A stretch of 38,210 nt of DNA, from contig JAIEFT010000050.1 in the NCBI GenBank assembly GCA_029066805.1, positions 1 through 38,210 of the forward strand, in the 5' to 3' direction. Position 1 is the stretch's first letter; each line of letters begins with the position of its first letter. The translations under genes and the position numbers were made by a program. Below are positions 24,401 through 31,219 of the stretch, one piece after another. The stretch is from Clostridiales bacterium. GTDB taxonomy: Bacteria > Bacillota > Clostridia > Christensenellales > Pumilibacteraceae. The notes below the pieces were generated by a model that did no database searches, was not told the origin of the DNA, and saw only the letters and a list, made by a program, of their open reading frames with translations.

Positions 24401-25259
24401 CGACTATTCGGGCAAGGGCGAAAAGCGCACAAGGGCTAAGAGCAAGCCCAAGAGCATAAAAGTATTCATTCCCGTGTTCCCGGGCACAAACTGCGAGATA
24501 GAAACGGCAAGAAAATTCGAGGAAGCCGGAGCTGAGCCGCAAATCTTTGTGGTGCGCAACCGCAACCAGAACGACGTTGAAGAATGCGTAAAAGCTATGG
24601 CAAAGGCGATTGCGTCGTGTAAGATACTTGCGCTGCCCGGTGGATTCTCCGGCGGCGACGAGCCGGACGGCAGCGCCAAGCTGATTGCAGCGTTCCTGTC
24701 AAATCCCGCAATCGCGGAAGCGGTGGAGAACATGCTGTACAAGCGCGACGGCTTGGCTATCGGCATTTGCAACGGCTTCCAAGCATTGGTTAAGTTAGGG
24801 CTTCTGCCCAGCGGTCATATACACACGCCGCAAAAGACCGACCCGGTGCTCACGTTCAACAATATCGGTAGGCACATATCGACGCTTGCGGATATAAGGG
24901 TGTGCTCGACTTTCAGCCCTTGGCTTAATCACCTGAATGTGGGCGATGTGTACCAAGTTCCCGTAAGCCACGGCGAGGGCAAGTTCAGCGCAGGCGCGGA
25001 CGTGATAGAACAGCTTGTCAAGAGCGGTCAGGTCGCCACGCAGTATTGCGATAGGGACGGCAACGCTACAATGACAAGTCCGTTCAACCCCAACGGATCG
25101 ATGCTCGCGATAGAGGGCATAACAAGCCCCGACGGCAGAGTGTTCGGCAAAATGGGTCACAGCGAGCGCACGGGTGAGTTCTTACTCAAGAACACCGTCG
25201 AGTGCTACGCCAAGTCGGATATGCGCCTTTTCGAGTCGGGCGTTAAGTATTTCAAATAA
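21498..25259 (+). CDS. purL: FGAM synthase PurL, single-chain clostridial type
   Basis: A 1253-residue phosphoribosylformylglycinamidine synthase; ATP and glutamine convert FGAR to FGAM. An N-terminal PurS-like region is followed by two PurM-like halves; the active-site motif ETHNHPTEIEPFGGAATCLG lies near residue 315. A C-terminal glutaminase domain starts near residue 990 (IKVFIPVFPGTNCE), with catalytic Cys in GICNGFQ and GHSERTGEF-like end motifs. Many Bacillota split this enzyme into PurS, PurQ and PurL; the fused form of this length is known from Clostridia. AGAGG precedes the ATG. It is the last purine gene, and no clear terminator was seen after it. Confidence 0.97.
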   Translation: MIKRIYTERRASNSALVADLKETLGISVSARVFIRYDVDGLTDEQFDAAVPVVFSTPATDDVYLEKLPIATGELFAIEYLPGQFDQRADSASSCVQLLLKCDRPTVRCATVYAIEANEKQLAAIKNYLVNPVESRIASLDKPATLEQKITPPEPARLVDGFTQKSYIALSAFYKEQGFAMSLDDLVFVQSYFRGQRREPTYTELKVIDTYWSDHCRHTTFTTALKTKIKSDNPHIEKAYADYTELFNHLYNGRDDKYPSLMDVATIGAKILRERGCAPAVDISPEINACTIKHDVVKKDGSVEPWYILYKNETHNHPTEIEPFGGAATCLGGAIRDPLSGRAYVYQAMRVTGAADINAPFDKTLDGKLPQRVISKRAAKGYSSYGNQIGLATGEVREYYHPGYAAKRLETGFVVGAAPQANVVREVPEPGDIVVLIGGETGRDGCGGATGSSKAHDLHSIETCGAEVQKGNAPIERKLQRLMRNGEFTRLIKRCNDFGAGGVAVAVGELSPGLDIELSSVPKKYAGLSATELAISESQERMAIVIRESDLDAVTALCHEENVDATVIAKVTDTDRMRMYLNGNMIVDLERRFLDSNGVRQEATALIKDPQVEYFGSLSKERAALYSKGDYAALMSNILADYNVCSQKGLSEMFDSTVGANSVFMPFGGKNQLTPTEVMAAKIPTDTDMCTVCAHGMSACLPESPFVGGMYSVILAVEKLVAAGVRLDHIYLTMQEFFARCTDSEKWGAPMSALLGALTAQLNLKRAAIGGKDSMSGTFEKLTVPPTVIVFGLGVADSAVIIDNTFKTKGERVYRYKLKRDEYGVPDFNNLCDFLMLLAGEIGRQNVTAAAVVERGGAAATVAKSCFGNGLGFAFAHADRDLFEESEGDIIFAARTGDDFFGYDLDFLGVTTEEPDFLFGASITRTADGTDMVYDGKKVEGYRLIESYTKTFESVYPTTAPADGKVYNADYSGKGEKRTRAKSKPKSIKVFIPVFPGTNCEIETARKFEEAGAEPQIFVVRNRNQNDVEECVKAMAKAIASCKILALPGGFSGGDEPDGSAKLIAAFLSNPAIAEAVENMLYKRDGLAIGICNGFQALVKLGLLPSGHIHTPQKTDPVLTFNNIGRHISTLADIRVCSTFSPWLNHLNVGDVYQVPVSHGEGKFSAGADVIEQLVKSGQVATQYCDRDGNATMTSPFNPNGSMLAIEGITSPDGRVFGKMGHSERTGEFLLKNTVECYAKSDMRLFESGVKYFK

Positions 25260-25260
25260 T

Positions 25261-25397
25261 TCAGAATTCAGAATGCAGAATTAAAATAAGGATGAGATTC
25301 TTCACTGCGTTCGGAATGACAAAATTTAATTAGTTTGGTCGAAGTAAAACAACTACTTTTTTGTCATTCCGAGCAACGCGAGGAATCTCATCCTTTA
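25261..25397. repeat. 14-mer units and family B inverted pair after purL
   Basis: TCAGAATTCAGAATGCAGAA, then AAGGATGAGATTCTTC..GGAATGACAAAATT and its inverse TTTTTTGTCATTCCGAGC..GAATCTCATCCTTT. The right end overlaps the stop codon of the XRE relic. Confidence 0.7.
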
Positions 25398-25469
25398 TTT
25401 ATTGATTTCTCTGCCTATAAGCTCGTCAATTGTTATGCCGTAGTAATCGGCTAATGCAACGTAAAAAAT
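25395..25469 (-). pseudogene. C-terminal relic of an XRE-family repressor
   Basis: On the minus strand the codons read FYVALADYYGITIDELIGRE followed by INK and a stop at 25397-25395. This is the usual end of a Cro/CI-type helix-turn-helix domain (pattern LADYFGVSxDYLLGR). An in-frame TAA lies a few codons upstream, and no DNA-binding helices remain. The candidate promoter TTGTAT (25499-25494), 18-nt spacer, TAAAAT (25475-25470) with an ACAC/GTGT dyad inside sits directly before the relic. An internal deletion of a once autoregulated repressor would explain this. Confidence 0.55.
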
Positions 25470-25561
25470 ATTTTAACACAAACAAGTGTATTGATACAAT
25501 TTAATAAATCAGTATGGTATTTTATGTATGAATTAGCAATAGTTAATAAGTAGGTGCGGCT

Positions 25562-25810
25562 ATGGAAAACAAATCATGCAGTAGGTGCAAGTATTTGGAG
25601 AGGTACTATACTAAGGGAGTAAATCGGTTTGACAAAACGTATTTTGGTTTGTGCAGGAAAAGGCGAGAAAGCGTTAATGTTCGGGAATGTCGTTGTGAGA
25701 AGTACGAAGCGGATAGGCATATAGGGGTAATAGGCAGGCGAGCAGTTAAGGTGTGTCTAAACGGCGTTAATCAATTCGCAATTGTAATAAGATTGTTATT
25801 CCTTTTTTAA
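25562..25810 (+). CDS. Small Cys-rich protein, unknown function
   Basis: An 82-residue basic protein. Cysteines sit at C6 and C9 (CSRC), C31 (GLC), C43 and C45 (CRC), which suggests a metal-binding knuckle. The C-terminus is hydrophobic (FAIVIRLLFLF). AGGTG lies before the ATG. It lies next to an XRE repressor relic, and small Cys-rich proteins of this kind are common in phage and accessory regions, so it may be left from a lost element. The last codons run into the region just before the next promoter. No function can be assigned. Confidence 0.6.
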   Translation: MENKSCSRCKYLERYYTKGVNRFDKTYFGLCRKRRESVNVRECRCEKYEADRHIGVIGRRAVKVCLNGVNQFAIVIRLLFLF

Positions 25811-25811
25811 C

Positions 25812-25840
25812 TTGACAATAAAGCATAAACATAGTATAAT
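25812..25840 (+). promoter_or_regulatory. Perfect consensus promoter of a leaderless gene
   Basis: TTGACA (25812-25817), 17-nt spacer, TATAAT (25835-25840). Transcription is expected at 25846-25848, which is the A of the ATG. Confidence 0.88.
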
Positions 25841-25847
25841 ATTTCGC

Positions 25848-26444
25848 ATGACAGGGTACTTGACAACCGTAATCATTACGGCAATAGCGTCATGCGTTAT
25901 CACGGCAGTGCTTGTGCAAAAGCTTGTCACGCTTATCATGCGGCAGATCAAGCTGTATCATTCCATCATGCTTGTCGAGCTCAAGACGCGCAAGATCATG
26001 TACTGGGTGTTCGCGGCGGTGATTGGAGTGCTCATATTCTACGTTATCATGCAAATGGCAGATCCCGACGCACCGAGCGTAGCCGACTTTTACAAGCTAT
26101 TCGGCGTGGGGCGGCTGTATACCAATCTCGCGCTGATGTTTGTTCTTATCGTCATGATAGCCGCCGAAGCGTTTGTCGTCATGCTCGGCATAAGCAAGAA
26201 CGCGGTGGTAGACAAGGGCATTTACACCAACTTCGATATGCTCGATTGGCATCAGGTCCGCGACTACATAATCGACGAACAGCGCGGCATGCTCGTGCTG
26301 TCGTCCGACAAACAGACGTTTTCCACGCTGCGCAATATGACAACACCGTTCAAGGTAGCCAAGTCGGATATTCAAAAGCTCAAGTTCATTCTCAACAAAA
26401 ACAAGAATAAATTTTCGGGCTTTGACGCGCATATAAGTAATTAG
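25848..26444 (+). CDS. Membrane protein with DUF5673-like C-terminus
   Basis: The start is taken at ATG 25848. An upstream in-frame TTG at 25812 is the -35 box itself and cannot be in the transcript. The 198-residue protein has membrane segments at about residues 5-26, 52-70 and 92-115. The cytoplasmic C-terminal domain carries YIIDEQRGMLVLSSDKQ and ends in a basic helix (KLKFILNKNKNKF); this resembles DUF5673-type domains. No ribosome site precedes the start, and the promoter position implies a leaderless transcript. Function is unknown. Confidence 0.75.
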   Translation: MTGYLTTVIITAIASCVITAVLVQKLVTLIMRQIKLYHSIMLVELKTRKIMYWVFAAVIGVLIFYVIMQMADPDAPSVADFYKLFGVGRLYTNLALMFVLIVMIAAEAFVVMLGISKNAVVDKGIYTNFDMLDWHQVRDYIIDEQRGMLVLSSDKQTFSTLRNMTTPFKVAKSDIQKLKFILNKNKNKFSGFDAHISN

Positions 26445-26551
26445 GAATTCAGAATTAAGAATTAGGAATTATATGACCGCTGGCGCGGTGGGTTATTAAA
26501 TGCGCGATGCGCAACCGAAATTCCGCATTCCGAATTCAGAATTCCGAATTG
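26445..26551. repeat. 14-mer type inverted repeat
   Basis: GAATTCAGAATTAAGAATTA on the left and ATTCCGAATTCAGAATTCCG on the right. The hairpin-prone core CCGCTGGCGCGGT and ATGCGCGATGCGCA lie between them. No gene is seen in this gap. Confidence 0.6.
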
Positions 26552-26563
26552 TTCGGAGAACAC

Positions 26564-27064
26564 ATGGCAAAGGACATAGAAAAGTTAATAGAGGAATTCG
26601 TCATTCCGGAAATGGAATATTCGCCGTCTTACGAAAAAAAGAGCAAGAGCAAAAAGGAAAAGATAAAGACGGTGACGATTGACGAGATTCCCGAAGTGGT
26701 TTTGCCCAAGACCAAAGCGGAGGTGTACGAGGAAGCTAAAGGCAGACTCAAGCAAAAGACTTCCGCAGTTTCGCGCCGCGTAAAAAAGGGCGACGGAGAA
26801 GGACAGCCGGAGGTTGCGGCAACCAAGACTTTTGCCAAGACTATTACACGTACGGTCACGCTTGAAAAGCCTAAAATAATGCGTGCGGCTTTGCCGGTAG
26901 CTTCGCCTGTTGCTGAGCCCGTATGGGTGGGCGGGGCGGACGAGCTTGTCCCGTTTGCCTGGCGCATGCCGCTAATTCCGGATATTGCGCGCCCGAGCAA
27001 ATATTATAAGCAAGCCGTGCGCGAGGCGCGGGAACTGCTGCTTCCTGTGCCGCAGAACAAATAA
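26564..27064 (+). CDS. Basic hydrophilic protein, unknown function
   Basis: The start is taken at ATG 26564 behind CGGAGA; the frame is open from 26507, but that part is repeat sequence. The 166-residue protein has no membrane segment or signal. Residues 25-75 are very Lys-rich (KKSKSKKEKIK). The middle is Thr/Val-rich, and the C-terminal 50 residues are Pro-rich with aromatic turns (PVWVGGADELVPFAWRMPLI). It looks largely disordered. I do not recognise a family. Neighbours are a membrane protein and an anchored extracytoplasmic protein, all in the same direction but separated by repeats. Confidence 0.65.
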   Translation: MAKDIEKLIEEFVIPEMEYSPSYEKKSKSKKEKIKTVTIDEIPEVVLPKTKAEVYEEAKGRLKQKTSAVSRRVKKGDGEGQPEVAATKTFAKTITRTVTLEKPKIMRAALPVASPVAEPVWVGGADELVPFAWRMPLIPDIARPSKYYKQAVREARELLLPVPQNK

Positions 27065-27202
27065 CGAATTAAGAATTAAGAATTCAGAATTATAAATAAG
27101 GATGAGATTTCTCGCTCCGCTCGAAATAGCCTGCGGCTGCTTCGTAGGACAAAATTAATTTTTTGTCACTCTGAGCGGCGGCGAAGAGTCTCATCCTTTT
27201 TT
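27065..27202. repeat. 14-mer units and family B inverted pair
   Basis: GAATTAAGAATTAAGAATTC units, then AAGGATGAGATTTCTC and its inverse GTCACTCTGAGC..GAGTCTCATCC. The centre holds GCCTGCGGCTGC. Confidence 0.65.
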
Positions 27203-27219
27203 GCGTATTTTGGCTGTTT

Positions 27220-27242
27220 TTGCGCGGATAAACAACGCGCAA
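27220..27242. promoter_or_regulatory. Inverted repeat upstream of the anchored protein gene
   Basis: TTGCGCG-GATAAACAA-CGCGCAA, perfect 7-bp arms, about 50 nt before the ATG at 27294. It could be an operator or an RNA hairpin; there is no T-tract. Confidence 0.45.
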
Positions 27243-27293
27243 TCAGCGGTGTTATAGTATATGTTACATATCTGCTTATCGGAGGTAACATGT

Positions 27294-28661
27294 ATGCGCG
27301 CAACAAAAAAACAAATAGCAGTAATAACAGTATTGAACCTTGTTATAGCGGCTCTGATCGCTCTGTTTGTATACTTCAAAACGCCGTTATTTCGCTCTGC
27401 TTCGTCCGAAACCGACGACGGCGCGGGCGGCGGCAATAACGGAACTATAACCGACGGCGACGGCACGACCAATGTGGACACACCGCCGCAGCAGTCGGTG
27501 CACAACAAGCTGCGCGACGCCGCGTCGGGCAAGGTAAAGGAGATAGCGTATGAAACGCGTCTTATGGGCACGGGAGACGAGAGCGTTGTTTTTGCCACAG
27601 CCATCGGCGGAGTGACGTACATATTCGGCAATGCCGTTGTGCCCGATTACGACTTTGACAGCAGCGGCGGGTTTTTGTGCCGCATTGGATCGAACGGAAA
27701 AATTCTCGGTTTTTCATACTTTATCGGCAAGCTCACCGCTGTTGGGGTAATCGACGGCGGATTCGGTGCAGCGACTGTTGCGGACGCGGGTACAGAGGAC
27801 GAAAAGTCGCAGCTTTTCGGTGTGACTGGCGACGGTGAAATCACGCCGCTTTTCGAGCTGGAAGGCGCGGCTGTGGACGTAATGCCGATTATGGGCAGTA
27901 AAAAAATGGCTGTAGTTTGCCGTATAAGCAGCGGAACGCTCAAGCTGACGGAATATACGCGCGCGGGCACAGGCTGGGCAGTGGGCAAAAGCACGCGTAT
28001 GTCAAACGGACTAAGTATAGAGTATTTCGACTGCTACTATGTGGATGGCGAATACATTGTTTCCGCGCGGGCTAGCAGCGGCGCGGAATACGATACCTTG
28101 CTTTTTTACACATTCGCCGCCGGCGGTGAACCCACGTCGCATTACCCCGGCGGAAGCGACGAAAAGCCGTATGCCGTCGTGCCGTTCGGCAGCGGATACT
28201 TGGCGCTATGTGAAAAGGAGGGCAATGCGGCAATCGTCACGTTCGGCAAAAAATTTACAAGCTACAGTCGCGACAGACTGGACGTTAAAAGCACGGACGG
28301 GCGGCTGTTTTTTTGCGGCGGAAAATACTACGCCTGTTTTGTTACCAAGAGTGGCGCGGTCACGTACGAGATTGACGGATCGCTTGACATGACAAAAACG
28401 CTGACCAAACTGGACGGAGTAGGGCTTGCCGCCGTGGTCAGTATGGATAGCAATCTGTTTGTCGGTGCGTCGTCTACTGCCGTAACCGTTACCGACTGTG
28501 CGGAGATTTCCGCTACGCTCGATGTAAATGACGTAAAAATCAGCCGCGTGATCAAAACGGGTTATAACGAGTTGCTTATAGTGCTTACCGCCAAGGGCGG
28601 CGGCGCGCTATCCGATTCGACGGGCGGCGATGACGTGTACGTAATATCGGTCAAATTATAG
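27294..28661 (+). CDS. Membrane-anchored extracytoplasmic protein, propeller-like, unknown function
   Basis: The start is taken at ATG 27294 behind GGAGG (27281-27285); the frame is open from 27261. The 455-residue protein has a single N-terminal membrane anchor at about residues 8-28 (IAVITVLNLVIAALIALFVYF). A Gly/Asp/Thr-rich linker (about 40-65) follows. The rest, about 380 residues, has repeated beta-strand pairs with Gly-Asp turns (GGFLCRIGSNGKILGFSY, GSGYLALCEKEGNAAIV), suggesting a beta-propeller. It is probably outside the membrane. No enzyme motif was seen. Its 3' end is eight bases from the convergent murG gene. Confidence 0.75.
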   Translation: MRATKKQIAVITVLNLVIAALIALFVYFKTPLFRSASSETDDGAGGGNNGTITDGDGTTNVDTPPQQSVHNKLRDAASGKVKEIAYETRLMGTGDESVVFATAIGGVTYIFGNAVVPDYDFDSSGGFLCRIGSNGKILGFSYFIGKLTAVGVIDGGFGAATVADAGTEDEKSQLFGVTGDGEITPLFELEGAAVDVMPIMGSKKMAVVCRISSGTLKLTEYTRAGTGWAVGKSTRMSNGLSIEYFDCYYVDGEYIVSARASSGAEYDTLLFYTFAAGGEPTSHYPGGSDEKPYAVVPFGSGYLALCEKEGNAAIVTFGKKFTSYSRDRLDVKSTDGRLFFCGGKYYACFVTKSGAVTYEIDGSLDMTKTLTKLDGVGLAAVVSMDSNLFVGASSTAVTVTDCAEISATLDVNDVKISRVIKTGYNELLIVLTAKGGGALSDSTGGDDVYVISVKL

Positions 28662-28669
28662 ATTTGCCG

Positions 28670-29683
28670 CTAAATTAAGTCTTTAATAATCGAAACTATT
28701 TTTTTTGTTCCGTCAACGTTGATTCCGCTCATTGCGGTGATGTACTTGATTTTATTACGGAACAGCTCGTCTATGGCAGGTATGACGTTTTTCAGCTCAT
28801 CCTCGCGCAGTACGGAAATTGCGCCCATACCGGCGTAATATTCGGCGTTTTGAACTTGGTCGCCGCGCGACGCTTTTTCGAGCGGAATAGCTATCGTCGG
28901 CTTTTTAAGCGCTATGCATTCGGCAAGCGCGTTTGCGCCCGCGCGCGTGATAACAATATCCGCCGTGGCGTACAGCCGTGCCATATCGCGCTCGAAATCT
29001 ACTGTACAGTAGCCGTTTTGCTTTGCGCCGCCCGCTTTGTTCTTGCCCGTCATGTGAATGACGTCGTACTTATCGAGCAGAGCGGGAAGTACGTCAATAA
29101 TCGCTTGATTTACCGTAGCTGCGCCGGACGACCCGCCGACAACCGCGATGATCGGTTTGCTCCCCGACAGTCCGTAATGCGCGGCGTCCTTAGCTCCGCG
29201 GTACAGGCTTTGGTTTAGCGGCGTGCCCACGTACAGCCCGTTTTTAAACCTGACGGCGCACGGCGCAAACGCGCACAGCACCTTGGTCGCTTTGCGTTTG
29301 CTCATCTTGGTTGCAAGCCCTGGCGAGAAGTCGCTCTCGTGGCAGAGCACGGGGGCTTTGCTTGCAAGAACTATCGGCAGTGCAGCGTATCCTCCCTTAC
29401 TGAAAACAAGCGACGGATCGATCTCTTCGAGCACGCGCTTTGCCGATTTTACGCACGCGCGAAGCTTAAACGGGACTTTAATGTTGGACAGAACTTTGTC
29501 CCGCCTAAACTTAACCGTTTCTATTGAATAGAACGGTATATTTCGCTCTTCGCATATGGATTTTTCCATACCGTCGCCGCCTGCGTAAACGCAGTTGTAG
29601 TCCGCTTTAAGCTGCTCTATAAGCGCGATGTTGGGCATAACGTGCCCTGCCGTGCCGCCGCCCGCAAAAACAATTGTTTTCAT
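28670..29683 (-). CDS. murG: MurG, UDP-GlcNAc transferase of lipid II synthesis
   Basis: A 337-residue GT-B glycosyltransferase that adds N-acetylglucosamine to lipid I on the inner membrane face. Visible motifs: GGGTAGHVMPNIALIEQL at the N-terminus, FSKGGYAALPIVLAS, HESDFSPGLATK, the second-domain VVGGSSGAATVNQ, and the donor-binding TRAGANALAECIALKKPTI. The HESD-x-xPGLA form is the clostridial variant of the usual HEQN. GGAG precedes the ATG. It is a single gene here, not in a division/cell-wall cluster. It is convergent with the anchored protein gene and divergent from the hydrolase gene. Confidence 0.92.
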   Translation of the reverse strand: MKTIVFAGGGTAGHVMPNIALIEQLKADYNCVYAGGDGMEKSICEERNIPFYSIETVKFRRDKVLSNIKVPFKLRACVKSAKRVLEEIDPSLVFSKGGYAALPIVLASKAPVLCHESDFSPGLATKMSKRKATKVLCAFAPCAVRFKNGLYVGTPLNQSLYRGAKDAAHYGLSGSKPIIAVVGGSSGAATVNQAIIDVLPALLDKYDVIHMTGKNKAGGAKQNGYCTVDFERDMARLYATADIVITRAGANALAECIALKKPTIAIPLEKASRGDQVQNAEYYAGMGAISVLREDELKNVIPAIDELFRNKIKYITAMSGINVDGTKKIVSIIKDLI

Positions 29684-29703
29684 GTTATATTCTCACTCCG
29701 ATA

Positions 29704-29732
29704 TTGACAAAAATCACCTTATATAGTATAAT
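29704..29732 (+). promoter_or_regulatory. Perfect consensus promoter of the hydrolase-trmL operon
   Basis: TTGACA (29704-29709), 17-nt spacer, TATAAT (29727-29732), 38 nt before the ATG at 29771. Confidence 0.88.
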
Positions 29733-29770
29733 GGTAAAGATTGAATTATATGTTTTTTGCGGAGGAATAA

Positions 29771-30679
29771 ATGACTACCGAGTTTGTTAAAATGCGCGAC
29801 GGTAAGGACGTGTACGTAACGTATTGGGACTGCGCTAATCCTCGTGCCGCCGTGGTTATGGTGCACGGTATGTGCGAGTATATAGCGCGCTACGACGACT
29901 TTTGTACATTTTTGAACCACAACGGCTATGGCGTAATCGGCATGGACAACCGCTCTTTCGGTATGACCGACGCCGATTCGCGCGGCTATGGCACTGACGG
30001 CATGTTCGAGAACACCGTCGACGACATCAAGCAGGAAGTGGATATGGCGCGAGAGCGCTTTGGTGTGAAAAACGTGTACGTGATCGGGCACAGCTACGGC
30101 AGTATTTTGACCCAAAGATTTATCGAAAAGTATCATGAGTCCGTGAGCGGCGCAATACTTTGCGGCAGCACCATGCAGAGCGGAATCATGCTTTGGCTCG
30201 GGCGCAAAATCGCACGCCGCGGCGCAAAGAAGAATCCGGATAAGGACGGCAAGTTCTTTGCAAAAATGACCTTTGCGAGCTACGACAAAAAAATCTGCGA
30301 GGGCAAGAGCGGCTGGATAAACCGCGACAAAGCCGAAGTGGAAAAGTATAACGCCGACGAGCAGTGCGCAGGGGTCGGGGCGTGTTCTTATATGTTCTAC
30401 CGCGAAATGCTGGACGGCTGTGCGCGCATAAACAAGCGCCGAGCCGATACTCCGTCCGATTTTAAGCTCATGATAGCGTCGGGAACGGCGGACGGCTGCG
30501 GCGGCTACGGCAAGCTGATAAAACGACTTGTAAAGGCGTACAAAAAGAAAAGCGGTATTATTCCGATAGTAAAAATGTACGAGGGCGCGCGCCACGAGCT
30601 GCTTAACGAAATCAACAAGGGCGAAGTGTACGAGGACTTTTTGCAATTCCTTAATGATTGCGAGGGGAAGACGGAATAG
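29771..30679 (+). CDS. Alpha/beta hydrolase, monoacylglycerol lipase/lysophospholipase type
   Basis: A 302-residue serine hydrolase of the Hydrolase_4 type. Visible: VVMVHGMCEYIARYDDF (oxyanion region), GVIGMDNRSFGMTD, and the nucleophile elbow GHSYGS with Ser108. The likely triad partners are Asp241 (ASGTADGCGG) and His275 (GARHELLNE). A Lys-rich lid region lies at about 145-195. Homologues cleave monoacylglycerols or lysophospholipids; the substrate here is not known. There is no signal peptide, so it is cytoplasmic. GGAGG precedes the start. trmL begins six bases after its stop. Confidence 0.9.
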   Translation: MTTEFVKMRDGKDVYVTYWDCANPRAAVVMVHGMCEYIARYDDFCTFLNHNGYGVIGMDNRSFGMTDADSRGYGTDGMFENTVDDIKQEVDMARERFGVKNVYVIGHSYGSILTQRFIEKYHESVSGAILCGSTMQSGIMLWLGRKIARRGAKKNPDKDGKFFAKMTFASYDKKICEGKSGWINRDKAEVEKYNADEQCAGVGACSYMFYREMLDGCARINKRRADTPSDFKLMIASGTADGCGGYGKLIKRLVKAYKKKSGIIPIVKMYEGARHELLNEINKGEVYEDFLQFLNDCEGKTE

Positions 30680-30685
30680 TTCGCC

Positions 30686-31147
30686 ATGTTTAATATAGTT
30701 CTTTATCAGCCGGAAATACCTCAGAACACAGGTAATATTTCGCGTACTTGCGCGTGCACAGGCAGCGCACTGCACATAATCAAACCCATGGGGTTTGAAA
30801 TAACCGATAAGCATCTTAAGCGCGCGGGGCTTGACTACTGGGACAAGCTCAAGCTTACGTACTACGAAAGCTTGGAAGAGTTTTTCGATAAAACAAAAGG
30901 CGGCAGGTATTTTTACCTGTCCAAAAAGGCGAGCAAGCGTTACACCGATATTGCGTTTAAGGACGGCGACTTTCTTATTTTCGGCAAGGAAACAAAAGGC
31001 TTGCCCGAGCATATCGTGTTTGACAATCCCGACACTGCGCTGAGAATACCCATGGCGGAGGGCTTGCGTTCGCTCAATTTATCCAACACCGTAGCATTGG
31101 TGCTGTACGAGGCGCTCAGGCAGACGGGATTCGATGGACTAGTTTAA
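30686..31147 (+). CDS. trmL: tRNA (cytidine34-2'-O)-methyltransferase TrmL
   Basis: A 153-residue SPOUT-fold methyltransferase that 2'-O-methylates the wobble base of tRNA-Leu isoacceptors with S-adenosylmethionine. The three knot motifs are visible: PEIPQNTGNISRTCACTG near the start, FGKETKGLP in the middle, and RSLNLSNTVALVLYEALRQ at the end. Length is typical. It follows the hydrolase gene by six bases and is probably co-transcribed from the promoter at 29704. The ribosome site is weak (GAGGGG about 20 nt upstream), so it may depend on coupling. Confidence 0.93.
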   Translation: MFNIVLYQPEIPQNTGNISRTCACTGSALHIIKPMGFEITDKHLKRAGLDYWDKLKLTYYESLEEFFDKTKGGRYFYLSKKASKRYTDIAFKDGDFLIFGKETKGLPEHIVFDNPDTALRIPMAEGLRSLNLSNTVALVLYEALRQTGFDGLV

Positions 31148-31161
31148 TTGTTTAAATTTTC

Positions 31162-31190
31162 TTGCAAAAATTTTGGAATTATGTTACAAT
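31162..31190 (+). promoter_or_regulatory. Promoter of the topoisomerase pair
   Basis: TTGCAA (31162-31167), 17-nt spacer, TACAAT (31185-31190), 29 nt before the ATG. Confidence 0.75.
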
Positions 31191-31219
31191 GAACTGTACG
31201 CGCTTTACGGAGGATTTAT

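Noticed and set aside
29714..31012. Long minus-strand open frame of about 432 codons
   Set aside because: It lies opposite the clear hydrolase and trmL genes, has no ribosome site or family motif and is rich in His/Val/Arg as expected for antisense of this codon usage.
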